Positions 36,153 through 46,514 of a DNA stretch of 64,000 nucleotides are shown one piece after another. The position numbers and the translations under genes are program-made. The notes beneath the pieces were generated by a model. That model was not told the origin of the DNA and searched no databases. It saw only the letters and a list, made by a program, of their open reading frames with translations. Source of the DNA: Candidatus Streptomyces philanthi (lineage in GTDB: Bacteria > Actinomycetota > Actinomycetes > Streptomycetales > Streptomycetaceae); assembly GCA_018114805.1 (NCBI GenBank), contig CP073042.1, positions 7,113,501-7,177,500 on the forward strand, in the 5' to 3' direction. Positions within the stretch are counted from its first letter, which is position 1, and each line of letters opens with the position of its first letter.

Positions 36153-36995
36153 CCGGCCTGGCGCTGTTACGCACGATCGTGCGGTGGTCGACGTCGGCGA
36201 CGGCGCTCGGTGAACTGGCTCTGGCGCTGTGCCTGGCCTCCGGCACCCGTATCCCGCCCGTGGTGCGGGCCGGCGTGGGGCTCGCGACGCTGGCGGCCGT
36301 GGCGACGCTCCTCGCGGTGGACTGCCGCCGCCACCGGCGCACCGGGCTGGGCTGGCGCCCCGCCGCCGTGGCCGCCGTCGCGGACGCGGTGCCGACGCTC
36401 GTGCGCCGGCTCGTCGCCCACGAGGCGCGGCTGTTCACCAGCTCGCTGCGCTGGGTGACGCGCCGTGGGCCGCACGGCGCGCGCGGGGGACACGGCGGTC
36501 CCGTACGCGTCGGGGCAGTCGGCCCTCATGTACGGCTTCCTGTTCGTGTGCGTCGTGGAGACGGTGGCGCTCGCGGACCTCATCCCGTGGCCCCTGCTGC
36601 ACACCATCACCCTGGTGCTGGACCTGTGGGGGGTGTACTTTGTCATCGCCCTGCACGCCTCCTGCGTCGTACGCCCGCATGTCATCGGCGCCGACGGCTC
36701 GCTGCGGCTGCGCTACGGGGTGCTGCTCGACATCCGCGTCCCCGCCGGGCAGATCGCGGCCGTCCGCGTCGATCGCCGCTTCCCCGAGAGCAAGCTGGCG
36801 GCCGTCGACGCGAACGGCGTCGCCGAACTCGCCGTGGCCAGCCAGGTGACGGTCACCGTGGAGCTGCGCGAGCCGGTGGTCTTCGTGCGTCCGCTGGGCA
36901 GGTCGGCGCGGGCCCACTCCTTCCGCTTCCACGCCGACGACCCGGCGCCGGCCGTCGCCGCGCTCCGCGCCCGCGCGGCCCTCGACGCGACCTGA
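36149..36995 (+). pseudogene. Membrane protein of unknown function, one frameshift
   Basis: Not recognised. The first segment has LALLRTIVRWSTSATALGELALALC and VVRAGVGLATLAAVATLLAVDC (two hydrophobic helices), then RLVAHEARLFTSSLRWVTRRG. Near a GGGGG run at about 36485 the frame shifts to GDTAVPYASGQSALMYGFLFVCVVE, then LLHTITLVLDLWGVYFVIALHASC and a soluble C-terminal domain (GVLLDIRVPAGQIAAVRVDRRFPE). Joined length is about 281 residues. It is translationally coupled to the MerR gene, which may regulate it. Its end overlaps the end of the gene on the other strand by about 140 bp. Confidence 0.65.
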
Positions 36996-38493
36996 GCCGA
37001 CCACCGCCCGCGCGCCCCGCCCGACGCGCGGTCAGGGCCCCCTCGGGCGGCGGGGCGAACCCCGCGCGCCGGGCCGTGGCGGACAGGGTCTCCAGCGTCA
37101 CCGGCGGCAGGTAGGCGCCGGCCGGGGTGCGGTGCCACCACTGGCCCGCCTCGCGCAGCTCGCGCCAGGTGGTGAAGCGGTAGGCGTAGCGCCTGGCCCG
37201 CACCTGGGCGGGTGGCGCGTCCGGGAACGGGTTGGTGCGCAGCAGCCGCAGCGTCGCGCGGTCCCCCTCGAGCAGCTTGCCGAGCAACGGCGCGAACCAG
37301 GGCCGGGCGAAGGCGGGGGACAGCGCGGCGAACCACATCATCCAGTCCAGCCGCCGGTGGTACGGGGCACACGGGCGCGGCATCCGCCGTGGATCGCCTG
37401 GCTTGCCCTTGAACTCGTAGGCGAGCCAGCGTGGTTCGTCGGTGCCCTCGATGACCACCTCGTGGCGGTGGCGGTTGACGCTGCCGAACGCGCCGTAGGC
37501 GCCGGCGATGTGGTACGGGTTGAACGAGGCGTTCATCCGCTGCCGCCTGGCAAGAAGGTTGCGCGCGGGCCAGTAGCTGAGCACCACCACCAACGCGGTC
37601 GCGGCCAGCACGAGGACGGTGAACCACAGCGGGGGATAGCCGCGTTCGGCTGGTTCGGACAGGGCCAGGAGGTCGCCGACCAGATGGCCGTCGACGGTGG
37701 TCAGCGCGACGGCGATGGTGATCCAGTTGAGCCAGGCGAAGTTGCCCGAGAGCACCAGCCAGAGCTGGGTGGCGATGATGGCCAACGCCGCCCAGGTGGC
37801 TATGGGTTGCGGGGTGAACAGGGCGAACGGGACGACGAGCTGGGCGACGTGGTTGGCCGCCGTCTCCACCCGGTGCAGCGGCTTCGGCAGCCGGTGGAAG
37901 AGCCAGCTCAGCGGGCCCGGCATGGGTTGGGTCTCGTGGTGGTAGTCCAGACAGGTCAGCTCGCGCCAGCAGCGGTCGCCGCGCATCTTGATCAGACCCG
38001 TGCCGAACTCGACCCGGAACAGCAGCCAGCGCACCAGCCACAGCACCAGCACCGGGGGACCGACACGCGCGTTCCCCAGGAAGGTAGCCAGGAAGCCGGC
38101 CTCGAGGAGCAGCGACTCTCAGCTGAACCCGTACCACGTCTGGCCGACGTTGACGATCGAGAGGTACAGCGCCCACAGCGCGGCCCACATCAGTACCCCG
38201 GCCCACAGCGGCACCGCGTCGGCGCAGCCCACCAGGACGGCCGCCGACAGCGCGACCCCGTACCAGGCGACGGCGGCGAAGCGGCGGTCGGAGTAGGAGA
38301 AGTGGAAGAGGCTGGGCGCGGCGCGGAAGGGCACCCGGGCCAGAAACCGGGGGATGGGCGTGAGCCCGCGCTCGCCGAGCAGCGCCCGGAACTGGAGGGC
38401 CGCGGTGAGGAACGCCGTCAGGTAGAGGGCGGCCAGGGCCCGCTGGAAGGCCAGCCGGCTCCACCAGTAGCCGTCCGCTGTGAACCACTCCAT
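36853..38493 (-). pseudogene. Lipase maturation factor-family membrane protein, single in-frame stop
   Basis: From ATG 38493 the protein has several transmembrane segments (LAFQRALAALYLTAFLTAALQF, VLMWAALWALYLSIVNVGQTWYGFS). TGA at plus 38119-38121 then stands where ESLLLEAGFLATFLG follows in the same frame; the family has Trp here (GWESLLLEAGFL), so one base change explains the stop. It continues FRVEFGTGLIKMRGDRCWRELTCLDYHHETQPMPGPLSW, which is the signature of the LMF1/DUF1222-like family, and FNPYHIAGAYGAFGSVNRHRHEVVIEGT. The frame does not close until 36853, past the usual end and across the opposite-strand gene, so the natural stop may also be lost. Confidence 0.8.
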
Positions 38494-38574
38494 GCCTCGC
38501 TCCTGCCCTGCTCGCCGCGGAAGTGGGCCATGCGTACCACCCGAGGGCCGGGCGACACGCGGCGTGGCGTACGA

Positions 38575-40174
38575 CTACCGCGCCCCGTGCTCCGGCAAAC
38601 CGGCCCCCCGGCAGGTGACGTCGGCGGCGGGGAGGTCGCCGGTGAGCAGGTAGGCCGTCGTCGCGTGGTCCACGCACGGGTTGCCCCGGCTGGCGAAGAC
38701 GCCGTGGGAGTAGTCGTCGCGCAGGGTGACCAGCCGCGCGCCCGGCAGCCTGGCCGCCAGCTTCCGGGCCCCGGCCAGCGGGGTGACCGGGTCGTGTTCG
38801 CTGGCGACCAGCAGCGCCGGGGCCGCCCGCGGGCCGTCTAGCGGCGTGCGGTGGCGCGGCCGGTGGTGCCAGTACGCGCAGGCGCTAGCCTCCAGGCCGG
38901 TCACGAGTGGATACGGGTCGAGCTGGCGCAGCCCGCGCAGGTTGGCGACCACCGCGTGCGGGCTCGGGCCCGGGCCGTCCGCGTACTTGACGACGCGGTT
39001 GGCCGCCTCGTAGTTGCGCGAGGCCGCGTCGTCGAACGGCGCCGCGGGCCGCAGCTTGGCAACGTTGCCAGTGCGCAGGTAGTCGCGCAGCCCGTCGCCG
39101 AGCGGCGCCCAGCGCTCGGTGCGGCCGAGCGCCCGGTAGACGGCGCGGTCGAACTCCGCCGGGCCGAACCCGTCCACCGGGCGGGCCGCGAGTCGATCAC
39201 GCGCCCGCGCGTACGCCGCCCGCACCTGGCCGGCGCTCTCGTCGAGCCCGTACCGTCGCGGGTCGCCGGCCAGCCAGCCGAAGAGCATCTCGCGCTGGCG
39301 CAGCAGCGCGACGGCCTGTCGGACGTCGAAGTCGTGCCAACCCCACGGCCCGACAACGCTGTCCAGCACCATCCGGCCGGTGCGGTCGGGGAAGAGCGTC
39401 GCGTACGCCGCGCCCAGGTAGCTGCCGTAGGAGACGCCGAGGAAGTGCGTGCGGGGCTCGCCGAGCGCGGCGCGGATGGCGTCCATGTCGCGCGCTGTCG
39501 CCTCGGTGGACAGCGCGCCGAGCGCCGCCGGGCCTGCGCCCTCGGCGCAGTCCCTGGCCAGGTGGCGCAGCGCGGCCAGGTGGCGCCGCTCGCCGGCGGC
39601 GTCGGTCGGCAGCGGGTCGGCGCCCGGGCTCGCGAACAGGCCGCCCATCGGGCCGCAGTCGGCGAGAGCGCTGCGCCCCACGCCGCGCGGGTCGAAGCCG
39701 ACGACGTCGTACGCGCGGCGCACCCGCTCCGGGAGCTTGGCGCGCTTGGTCACCGCTTAGGGCAGCCCGGAGCCGCCCGGTCCGTCGGGGTTGACCAGCA
39801 AGGGCGCCGCGCCGCTCGGCGGCGGTGCCCGAGGCGCGGACCCGGGAGACGGCGATGTCGAGGGTGGGCCCGGTGGGGCGGTCCCAGTCCAGTGGCACCC
39901 GCACCGTGCCGCACTCGACCCGCTCGCCGGGTGGCGGGGTCGGCAGCGCGGCGGGGCACGGGCCGAACTCGACGGCGGGGCGCGGGGCGGCGTGCGCGGT
40001 CGGGGACGCCAGCGCGGATGTCGGCGGTATGGGCGATATCAGCGGTGTGAGCGTGGCGATGGCGGCGGCGAGTGCGGCCGTGGTAGCGGCGCGTCGGGCG
40101 CGTGGCGGGGTGGTTCGGACGCTCATCGCGGCGTTCGGCGCCACGGGTGTCGAGGTCGGGATGGCGGATGGCAT
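38575..40174 (-). pseudogene. Secreted tripeptidyl aminopeptidase-like alpha/beta hydrolase, frameshift and stop
   Basis: ATG 40174 begins a signal-peptide-like N-terminus (RRAATTAALAAAIATLTPL... ASPTAHAAP), then FGPCPAALPTPPPGERVECGTVRVPLDWDRP, as in S33-family tripeptidyl aminopeptidases of Streptomyces. A shift near 39815 gives LLVNPDGPGGSGLP, and TAA at plus 39757-39759 replaces the next codon (usually Tyr) before AVTKRAKLPERVRRAYDVVGFDPRGVG. The rest is open: FLGVSYGSYLGAAYATLFPDR (nucleophile Ser in GVSYGS), LLVASEHDPVTPLAGA and DYSHGVFA (Asp and His). Joined length is about 533 residues, the family size. Confidence 0.85.
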
Positions 40175-40219
40175 GGCGAAGCTCGCAATCGGAAGATCAG
40201 TGGTTCAGCTAGGCGACAA

Positions 40220-40234
40220 TGAAAATGATTATCG
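40220..40234. promoter_or_regulatory. Zur/Fur-type metal-regulator box
   Basis: TGAAAATGATTATCG matches the Streptomyces Zur-box consensus TGAAAATGATTTTCA at 13 of 15 positions and preserves the 7-1-7 arrangement. It lies in the 153-bp divergent gap between the aminopeptidase remnant and the ATP-grasp gene, about 94 bp before the latter. An iron-type Fur box cannot be excluded by eye. Confidence 0.75.
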
Positions 40235-40327
40235 ATAGCGTGTGTGCTCGATCAACACGGTCCCGGCCGCCAGGGGGCTCCCCCTCGCGTGCCCGGGCTC
40301 CCAAGTGCCCTGGCGAAAAGGAGAGTT

Positions 40328-41586
40328 GTGGGTCACCTTCTGATGATCGAAAGCTGGGTCGGGTCCATGAGCCGGCTGCTGCCGCGCACCGTGCGGGAGA
40401 GCGGGCACGAGTTCACGTTCCTCACCCGTGACCTGCACCACTACCTGCGCAGTGCCCCGGAAGGCGCCAGCCACCCGCTGCTCGGCGCGCACAACGTCCT
40501 CACCCTGGACACCAACGACACCCAGGCCCTGCTCCCACGGGTGGAGCGGCTGCACGCGGCGCTCGGCTTCGACGGGGTCATCACCTCGTGCGACTACTAC
40601 CTGCCCGCGGTCGCCGAGGTCGCGGCCCGGCTCGGACTGCCCGGCGCGCCGCCCGGCGCCGTGGCGGACGCCTGCCGCAAGGACGCCACGCGGCGCGTGC
40701 TGCGCGCCGCCGAGGTGCCGGGGCCACGGTTCGCCGTCTGCGCCGACTGGGCCCAGACCACCGAGGCGGCCCGCGAGATCGGTTACCCGCTGGTCATCAA
40801 GCCGGTGGACCTGTGCGCCGGCATGTTCGTACGGCGCGTCGACGACGAGGACGACCTCTTCCGCCCCTCTACCGGGCCCTGGCCGACTTCCCCGTCAACG
40901 CGCGCGGCCAGCGGCGCGCCCCGCAGGTGCTCCTCGAAGAACTCCTCGAAGGCCCCGAAGTGAGCGTCGAGACCGTCTCGTTCGACGGCAAGAGCCACGT
41001 CGTGGGCGTCACCGACAAGAGCGTCGGCGGGGCGCCGGCGTTCATCGAGACGGGCCACATGTTCCCCGCCGCCCTCGACGACGAGGCCGCCACCGCCGCC
41101 GCGAGGACCGCACAGGACGCGCTGGCCGCGCTCGGCCTCGACCACGTCGTGGCGCACACCGAGATCAAGCTCACCGCGCACGGCCCCCGGGTCGTGGAGG
41201 TCAAACCTCGGCCCGCCGGCAACCGCATCACCGAACTCGTACGCCACGTCACCGGCATCGACCTCGCCGCGGCCTTCGTGGCCGTCGCCCTGGGCGACAC
41301 GCCCGACCTCGCCGCCCGCGACACCGGCCTGACCAGCGCCGCCATCGGCTTCCTGGTACCGGAGGCCGCGGGCGTCCTGGACGCCATCGAGGGCGCCGCC
41401 GGCCTCGTCGGGCGCCCGGGCGTCCTGGAGGCCCAACTCGCCGAGCCGGGCACCACGGTCAAGGCGGCCGGCAGCAACAACGAGTACCTCGGCCACGTCA
41501 TGGCCGCCGACCCCGCCGGCAGCGGCGCCCGCGCCCGGGTCGAGGAACTGCTCGGGGCGCTGCGCCCGCGGGTGGCCACCCGATGA
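40328..41586 (+). pseudogene. ATP-grasp ligase, one frameshift
   Basis: GTG 40328 has an AAAAGGAG site. The N-terminal part (LLMIESWVGSMSRLLPRTVRESGHEFTFLTRD, GVITSCDYYLPAVAEVAARLGLPGAPP) and the ATP-binding core (YPLVIKPVDLCAGMFVRRVDDEDDLF) are followed by a frameshift near 40864. The frame continues ALADFPVNARG, VLLEELLEGPEVSVETVSFDG, VVAHTEIKLTAHGPRVVEVKPRPAGNRI (Mg/ATP ligands) to 41586. Joined length is about 419 residues. ATP-grasp enzymes of this type join an amine to a carboxylate, for example in dipeptide ligases. It is the first gene of a chain of overlapping genes behind the metal box; the next gene overlaps by 4 bp. Confidence 0.82.
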
Positions 41587-42321
41587 GCACCGCCCTCGGC
41601 GCTGCCACCGGGTACGCCGACCTGCTCCGCCGGGTACGGGCGACCGAGTTCGGCCCCGACCCCGCCACCCAGCGGGTCTCCGTCGCCTTCAGCACCAGCT
41701 AGGCCGTACGCCACGAGGGCCGCGGCGGCGGTTACCGCAACGAGGTGCTCAGCCTGCGCCTGGCCGAGGCCGTCGGCTCCTGCGCGGTGGAGCCGGGTGC
41801 GCTGCCGGCCGCCGCGCTCTACGACTGCGTTGGCGCCGACGTCGCCACCTTGCTCGCCCACCCGCTGCCCGCCGGCGACTCGCTGCACAAGTCGCGGGCC
41901 CGCGCCCGCGCCGTCACCGCCCTCCTGGAGCCGGCCCGCCCCTGGCGGGTGCTGGTCATCGGCGTCGTCAACTCGCTGCTCGAAGCGTTGCGGGAGCGCG
42001 GCATCGGCTACCTGCCCTGCGACCTCAAGGGCGGCAGCACCGAGTGGGGCGAGCCCGTCAGCACGGGCGCGGCGGCCGAACTGGACCGCTGCGACGCCAT
42101 CCTGGCCTCCGGCATGACGCTGGGCAACGGCACCTTCGAGGAGCTGCGCGAACACGCCGCGCGCCACGACAAGCCCCTGGTGATGTTCGCCCAGACCGGC
42201 AGCGCCATCCTGCCCCGGCTGATCGGCGCGGGCGTCAGCGCCGTGTGCGCCGAGCCGTACCCCGTTCTTCTGGCTCGACGGCGGCCCCGGCGTCATCTAC
42301 TGCTACGGGGGACCCTGTTGA
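41583..42321 (+). pseudogene. DUF364-like Rossmann protein (putative heavy-metal chelation family), stop and frameshift
   Basis: ATG 41583 overlaps the ATP-grasp stop. It reads YADLLRRVRATEFGPD and RVSVAFSTS, then TAG at 41700-41702 (one base from TAC/Tyr), then AVRHEGRGGGYRNEVLSLRL. The C-terminal part has LLEPARPWRVLVIGVVNSLLEALRERG, DRCDAILASGMTLGNGTFEEL and KPLVMFAQTGSAILPRL, the layout of the DUF4213/DUF364 family annotated as putative heavy-metal chelation. A one-base excess at the C4 of 42260-42263 breaks YPFFWLDGGPGVIYCYGG at the end. The family link to metals fits the box upstream. Confidence 0.72.
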
Positions 42322-43388
42322 CGACCACCGCGCTCGCACCCGCAGCGGGCCACGAACTCCTCGCCCTGCTCGGCCGCACCCCGCTCGCCCGCGTCACCGC
42401 CCCGCTGCCCCACCCGCACCCCGGCTTCTGGGCCAAGCTCGAAGGGCTCGGCGCCGGCGGCATGAAGGCGCGGGCCGCCGTCGCCATGCTGCTCGGCGCC
42501 CGGGAATGCGGCGAACTCGCGCCCGGCGCGCCCGTGGTGGAGTCCACGTCGGGCACCCTCGGCATCGGCCTGGCCTTCGCCGGGCAGGCGCTCGGCCACC
42601 CCGTGGTCCTGGTCTGCGACGACGAACTCGAACCGTCCATGAGCCAGTTGCTGCGCGCCCACGGCGCCCGTCTGGAGATCGTCGACCACCCGGCGCCGCA
42701 CGGCGGCTGGCAGGCCGCCCGCATCCGCCGGCTGCGCGAACTGCTCGTCGCGCTGCCCGGCGCGTACTGGCCCGACCAGTACAACAACCCTGACAACGTC
42801 GCCGGCTACGCCTCGCTCGCCGCCGAACTCGCCGTCCAACTCGACCACCTCGACATCCTGGTGTGCAGCGTGGGCACCGGCGGCCACAGCGCCGGCATCA
42901 TCGGACCGCTGCGCCGCCACTGGCCCAGGTTGCGGCTGATCGGCGTGGACGCCACCGGCTCCACCATCTTCGGGCAGCCCGCCAGGGTGCGCCTGATGCG
43001 CGGCCTGGGCAGCAGCATCCACCCGCGCAACGTGGCCCACCACGCCTTCGACGAGGTGCACTGGGTGGGCCCGGCCGAGTCCGTCCTCGCGTGCCGCCGG
43101 CTCGCCAGGTCCAGCTTCGTCAGCGGCGGCTGGAGCACCGGGGCCGTCGCGCTGGTCGCGGCGTGGGCCGCCCGTGTGCACCCGGGGGCCGTCGTCGCCA
43201 CCGTCTTCCCCGACGGCCCGCACCGCTACCTCGGCAGCGTCTTCGACGACGCCTTCACCACGGCTCACAGCATCGACCCGGACCGCGCCGCCACCCGGCC
43301 CGTGGAGATACCGCACCCGCGCGCCGCGGAGGCCGCCGGCTGGGCGCGCTGCACCACGGTCATCGACCCCCTGGAGGGCACCCCATGA
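42318..43388 (+). CDS. PLP-dependent cysteine synthase/2,3-diaminopropionate synthase-like enzyme
   Basis: The 356-residue protein is a fold-type II PLP enzyme: LLGRTPLARVTAPLPHPHPGFWAKLEGLGAGGMKARAAVAML (Lys Schiff base in GGMK), VVESTSGTLGIGLAFAGQALG (substrate loop TSGTLG in place of the usual TSGNTG), DQYNNPDNVAGYASLAAEL and VCSVGTGGHSAGI (the glycine loop holding the PLP phosphate). It probably carries out beta-replacement on an activated serine, to give cysteine, 2,3-diaminopropionate or another beta-substituted alanine. The start is read as TTG 42318, which overlaps the preceding TGA; CTG or a downstream start is possible. Overlaps the epimerase by 4 bp. Intact in this sequence. Confidence 0.82.
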   Translation: MTTTALAPAAGHELLALLGRTPLARVTAPLPHPHPGFWAKLEGLGAGGMKARAAVAMLLGARECGELAPGAPVVESTSGTLGIGLAFAGQALGHPVVLVCDDELEPSMSQLLRAHGARLEIVDHPAPHGGWQAARIRRLRELLVALPGAYWPDQYNNPDNVAGYASLAAELAVQLDHLDILVCSVGTGGHSAGIIGPLRRHWPRLRLIGVDATGSTIFGQPARVRLMRGLGSSIHPRNVAHHAFDEVHWVGPAESVLACRRLARSSFVSGGWSTGAVALVAAWAARVHPGAVVATVFPDGPHRYLGSVFDDAFTTAHSIDPDRAATRPVEIPHPRAAEAAGWARCTTVIDPLEGTP

Positions 43389-44475
43389 AGACCACCCTGC
43401 GCACCGTCCGGCTACGGTTCGCCGAACCCCTGCGCATCTCACGCTCGGTGATGGACGCCCGCGACGCGGTGTGGCTGACCATCGAGCACCGCGGCCTGCG
43501 TGCCCACGGCGATGTGGTGGCCAGCGTCTACTTCGGCCTCGACGCCGACACCATCGGGCACCTGCTGACCGACGCCGGGCTCGACCTCGCCCGTCACCCC
43601 GACCCGGAGTCGGCGCTCGGCGCCCTGCGCGCCGGCGAACTGCCTGCCGACGGGACGCCGCCCGCCGTGGTCGCCGCGGTCGAGGCGGCCCTGCTCGACC
43701 TCGTGGGCAAGCGCGCCGGGGCCCCGGCCCACCACCTGATCGGCACGCTCACCCCGCCGGTCGCCGCGACCGCCCGCACCATCGGCATCACCTCCGCCGT
43801 CAGCGCGGCCGTACGCGCCCGGTGCCTGGCCGACAGCGGGTTCCGCACCATCAAGGTCAAGGTGGGCGCGGCCGACCCGGAGGCCGACCTGGAGTGGGTG
43901 CGCGTCATCCGGGCCGAGGCCCCGGGACCGCGCCTGCTGCTCGACCCCAACGGAGCCTGGAAGGTGGCCGAGACGCGCGCGTTGTTGCCCCGGTACGCCG
44001 AACTCAGCGTCGAGGCCGTCGAACAGCCCATCGCCCCCGGCACGCCGGACGACCTCGCGGCCATCGCCGCCGACTCGCCGTTGCCCGTGATCGCCGACGA
44101 GGACGTGGTCAGCATCGAAGACGTGCGCCGCCTGGCCGGGCGGGTCCAGGGCGTCAACGTCAAGCTCGCCAAGTGCGGCGGTGTGCACGCGGCGCTGCGC
44201 ATCGGCGAACTCATCGCCGGCACCGGCACCTCGCTCATGCTCGGCTGCCTCACCGCCAGCTCCCTGGGCATCGCGCCCGCCGTACACCTGGCCGACCGGG
44301 CCCGCTGGGTGGACCTGGACGGACACCTCCTCCTCGCGCACGACCCGTGGACGGCATCGGCGGCACCGACGGCACCGTCCGCGCCAGCGCCCACGCGGGC
44401 CTGGGCGTACGCCCCGCGCGCCTGGCCGCGCCCGAGCCCCGCCCGGCCCAGGCGCCACCCCGACTCCGCACGTGA
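43385..44475 (+). pseudogene. Dipeptide epimerase (enolase superfamily), frameshift near the C-terminus
   Basis: ATG 43385 overlaps the previous stop. The protein has the capping domain (VRLRFAEPLRISRSVMDARDAVW) and barrel with the catalytic KxK (FRTIKVKVGA), metal ligands LLLDPNG, EQPI and IADEDV, then NVKLAKCGGVHAALRIGELIAGTGTSLMLGC (second catalytic Lys in KLAK). This is a muconate-lactonising/dipeptide epimerase pattern. Near 44350 a frameshift separates HDPW from GIGGTDGTVRASAHAGLGVRP, the expected end. Joined it is about 363 residues. Almost the whole active site is before the shift. It suggests that the pathway product contains an inverted amino acid residue. Confidence 0.8.
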
Positions 44476-44892
44476 CGGGCCGGCCGCCGGCCGGCGGCCC
44501 CACCCGCGCCGGCGGCCGGACGGGACCGGACGTGGCGGCAGCGGCGGCGCGCGGGCGGCGGCCGGCCCAGCGGTACGCGGCGCGGCACGCAGCCGCCGGC
44601 CGGTACGGGACCCGTTCACCCGCGCCACCTGGCGCCCGGCCGTGCCCGGCCCGGATCGACTGCCACGCGAACCCGCCCCGGCCGGAGCCGGTTCGGCCGG
44701 GGCGGCGGCGCGCGCGGCGGCGTCCGAGCGGCGCGTCGCCGCCCGCCGTCGCGCGGCCGCGTGAACCCGCCCCGCCCGATCAGCCACGGCGCCGGCGTAC
44801 GGCCCCACCCGGCTCCACCCGCCCCCGTACCCACGAGCACCCCAGCCCGTCCGCCCCGTGAAACCCGCCCCCACCAAGGAAGGAAGCCTGCC
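44476..44892. other. GC-rich gap inside the cluster; no gene supported
   Basis: About 417 bp of extremely GC-rich sequence between the epimerase and the MFS gene. Several frames stay open but give only Arg/Pro/Ala/Gly-rich text without conserved features. It may be spacer or a region degraded beyond recognition. The MFS ribosome binding site (AAGGAAGGAAG) is at its right end. Confidence 0.5.
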
Positions 44893-46514
44893 GTGAAGAC
44901 TTGGCGCGAGATGCGCAGATTCCCGCTGGCCATCCGCCTCCTGCTGGTCAACCAGCTCGGCGTCAACACCGGCTTCTACCTGCTCATCCCCTACCTCGCC
45001 ACGCACCTCAGCGAGGACCTCGGGATGTCCGCCGCGGTGGTCGGCATCGTGCTGGGCGTGCGCAACCTCAGCCAGCAGGGCCTGTTCATCATCGGCGGGT
45101 CGGCCGCTGACCGGCTCGGCGCCCGTGGCGTGATCATCGCCGGCTGTGGGCTGCGCACGCTGGGGTTCGCGCTGTTCGCGCTCGGCGACGGCCTGCCCGT
45201 GCTGCTGGCCGCCTCCGTGCTGAGCGGGCTGGCCGGCGCGCTGTTCAACCCGGCCGTACGCGCCTACCTGGCTCAGGAGGCGGGGGAGCGGAAGGCGGAG
45301 GCGTTCGCGCTCTTCGACGTCTTCGCCACCACCGGCGCGCTGGTCGGACCGCTGCTCGGCAGCGCCCTGCTGTTGGTCGACTTCCGCGCCTCGGCGCTCA
45401 CCGCCGCCGCCATCTTCGCGCTGCTCACCGCCGCCCAGGCCGTGGTGCTCCCCGCCCGCCCGGTACTGCCGGCCCGCACCAGCGTGCTCGGCGACTGGCG
45501 CGAGGTCATCTCGCACCGCGCCTTCCTCGCCTTCTCGCTCGCCATGGTCGGCATGTTCGCCATGGAGAACCAGCTCTACCTGCTGCTGCCCGAAAGCGCG
45601 CGGCGCGCCAGCGGTTGGGAGGGCGCGACGGGGCTGGTCTTCCTCGTCGGCACGGTCGCCAACCTGGCCCTGCAGATGCGCGTCACCGGGCGGCTCGGGC
45701 AGCGGGGCGCGCGGCCCCGCTGGATCGGCCCTGGGGCTGGCCGTGATGAGCCTGGGGTTCGTGCCACCGCTCCTGGTGGCCGGGCGGGGCGCGCCCGACG
45801 GCGCGCTGGCGGCGGGCCTGGCGCTGCTGCCGGTGCTCGCCGGCGCACTGCTGCTCTACCTCGGCGCCATGATGGCGCAGCCGTTCGTGATGGAGCTGAT
45901 ACCGGGGTTCGGCCGCGCCCACCTGACCGGCACCTACTCCGGCGTCTTCTACGTCGTCTCCGGCATCGCGGCGGCCCTGGGCAACACGGCCATCGGCTGG
46001 GCGGATGGACGCCGGCGAGCGGGGCGGGGCGCACTGGCTGCCCTGGGTGTGCTGCCTCGGCTTCGGACTGGCGTCGGCCGGCGGCGTGGCCTGGCTGCAC
46101 CGGCTGCGCGCCCTGCCCGCCCCCGCCCCCGTCGGCGCGCCCGCCGCCGAGCCACCCGACGCCACCCACGCGCAGCGGCCCGCCGACCAGGTCGCGCCCC
46201 GCGCCGACCGGGCCCACGCGCCGACCCCGGCCCGGCGATCCGCCACCGACCCGGCCACCACGGCCCCGGCCGCGCCCACCCCCACCCGGCGATCCGTCAC
46301 CCGCGCCCACCCCGCGACCGCCGCCGCGAGGCGGCGCGCCGCCGGACCCAGCGACGACCCGACGGGAGCAGTCCGATTACCGACCCCACCACGACCCACC
46401 CACCCGCCGACCACCAGAGAACCGACCACCGGCAAGGCACCCCGCTGCCCACTGGCTCCACCCCGCCCGGGCCACCGTCGCCTGCGCCCCGCGCGCCCAC
46501 CCCCGGCCCGGTGA
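44893..46514 (+). pseudogene. MFS exporter, two frameshifts
   Basis: GTG 44893 starts a major-facilitator protein: LAIRLLLVNQLGVNTGFYLLIPYLATHL, VGIVLGVRNLSQQGLFIIGGSAADRLGARGVI (the motif A loop GGSAADRLGAR), LSGLAGALFNPAVRAYLAQ, and four further helices. Shifts near 45725 and 46003 divide the second half: VMSLGFVPPLLVAGR and MAQPFVMELIPGFGRAHLTGTYSGVFYVVSGIAAALGNTAIGW, then HWLPWVCCLGFGLASAGGVAWLH with a long Pro/Ala/Arg-rich tail to the stop at 46514. In this context it would export the product of the ligase and epimerase. The next gene overlaps by 4 bp (GTGA). Confidence 0.82.

Noticed and set aside
40220..40234. DmdR/IdeR iron box
   Set aside because: The sequence lacks the TTAGGTTAGGCTAACC-type pattern; a TGAAAAT-G-ATTATCG arrangement fits Zur better, although Fur-like binding is not excluded.
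44476..44892. A further gene between the epimerase and MFS exporter
   Set aside because: Open frames exist but give only Arg/Pro/Ala/Gly text with no start/RBS or conserved motif.
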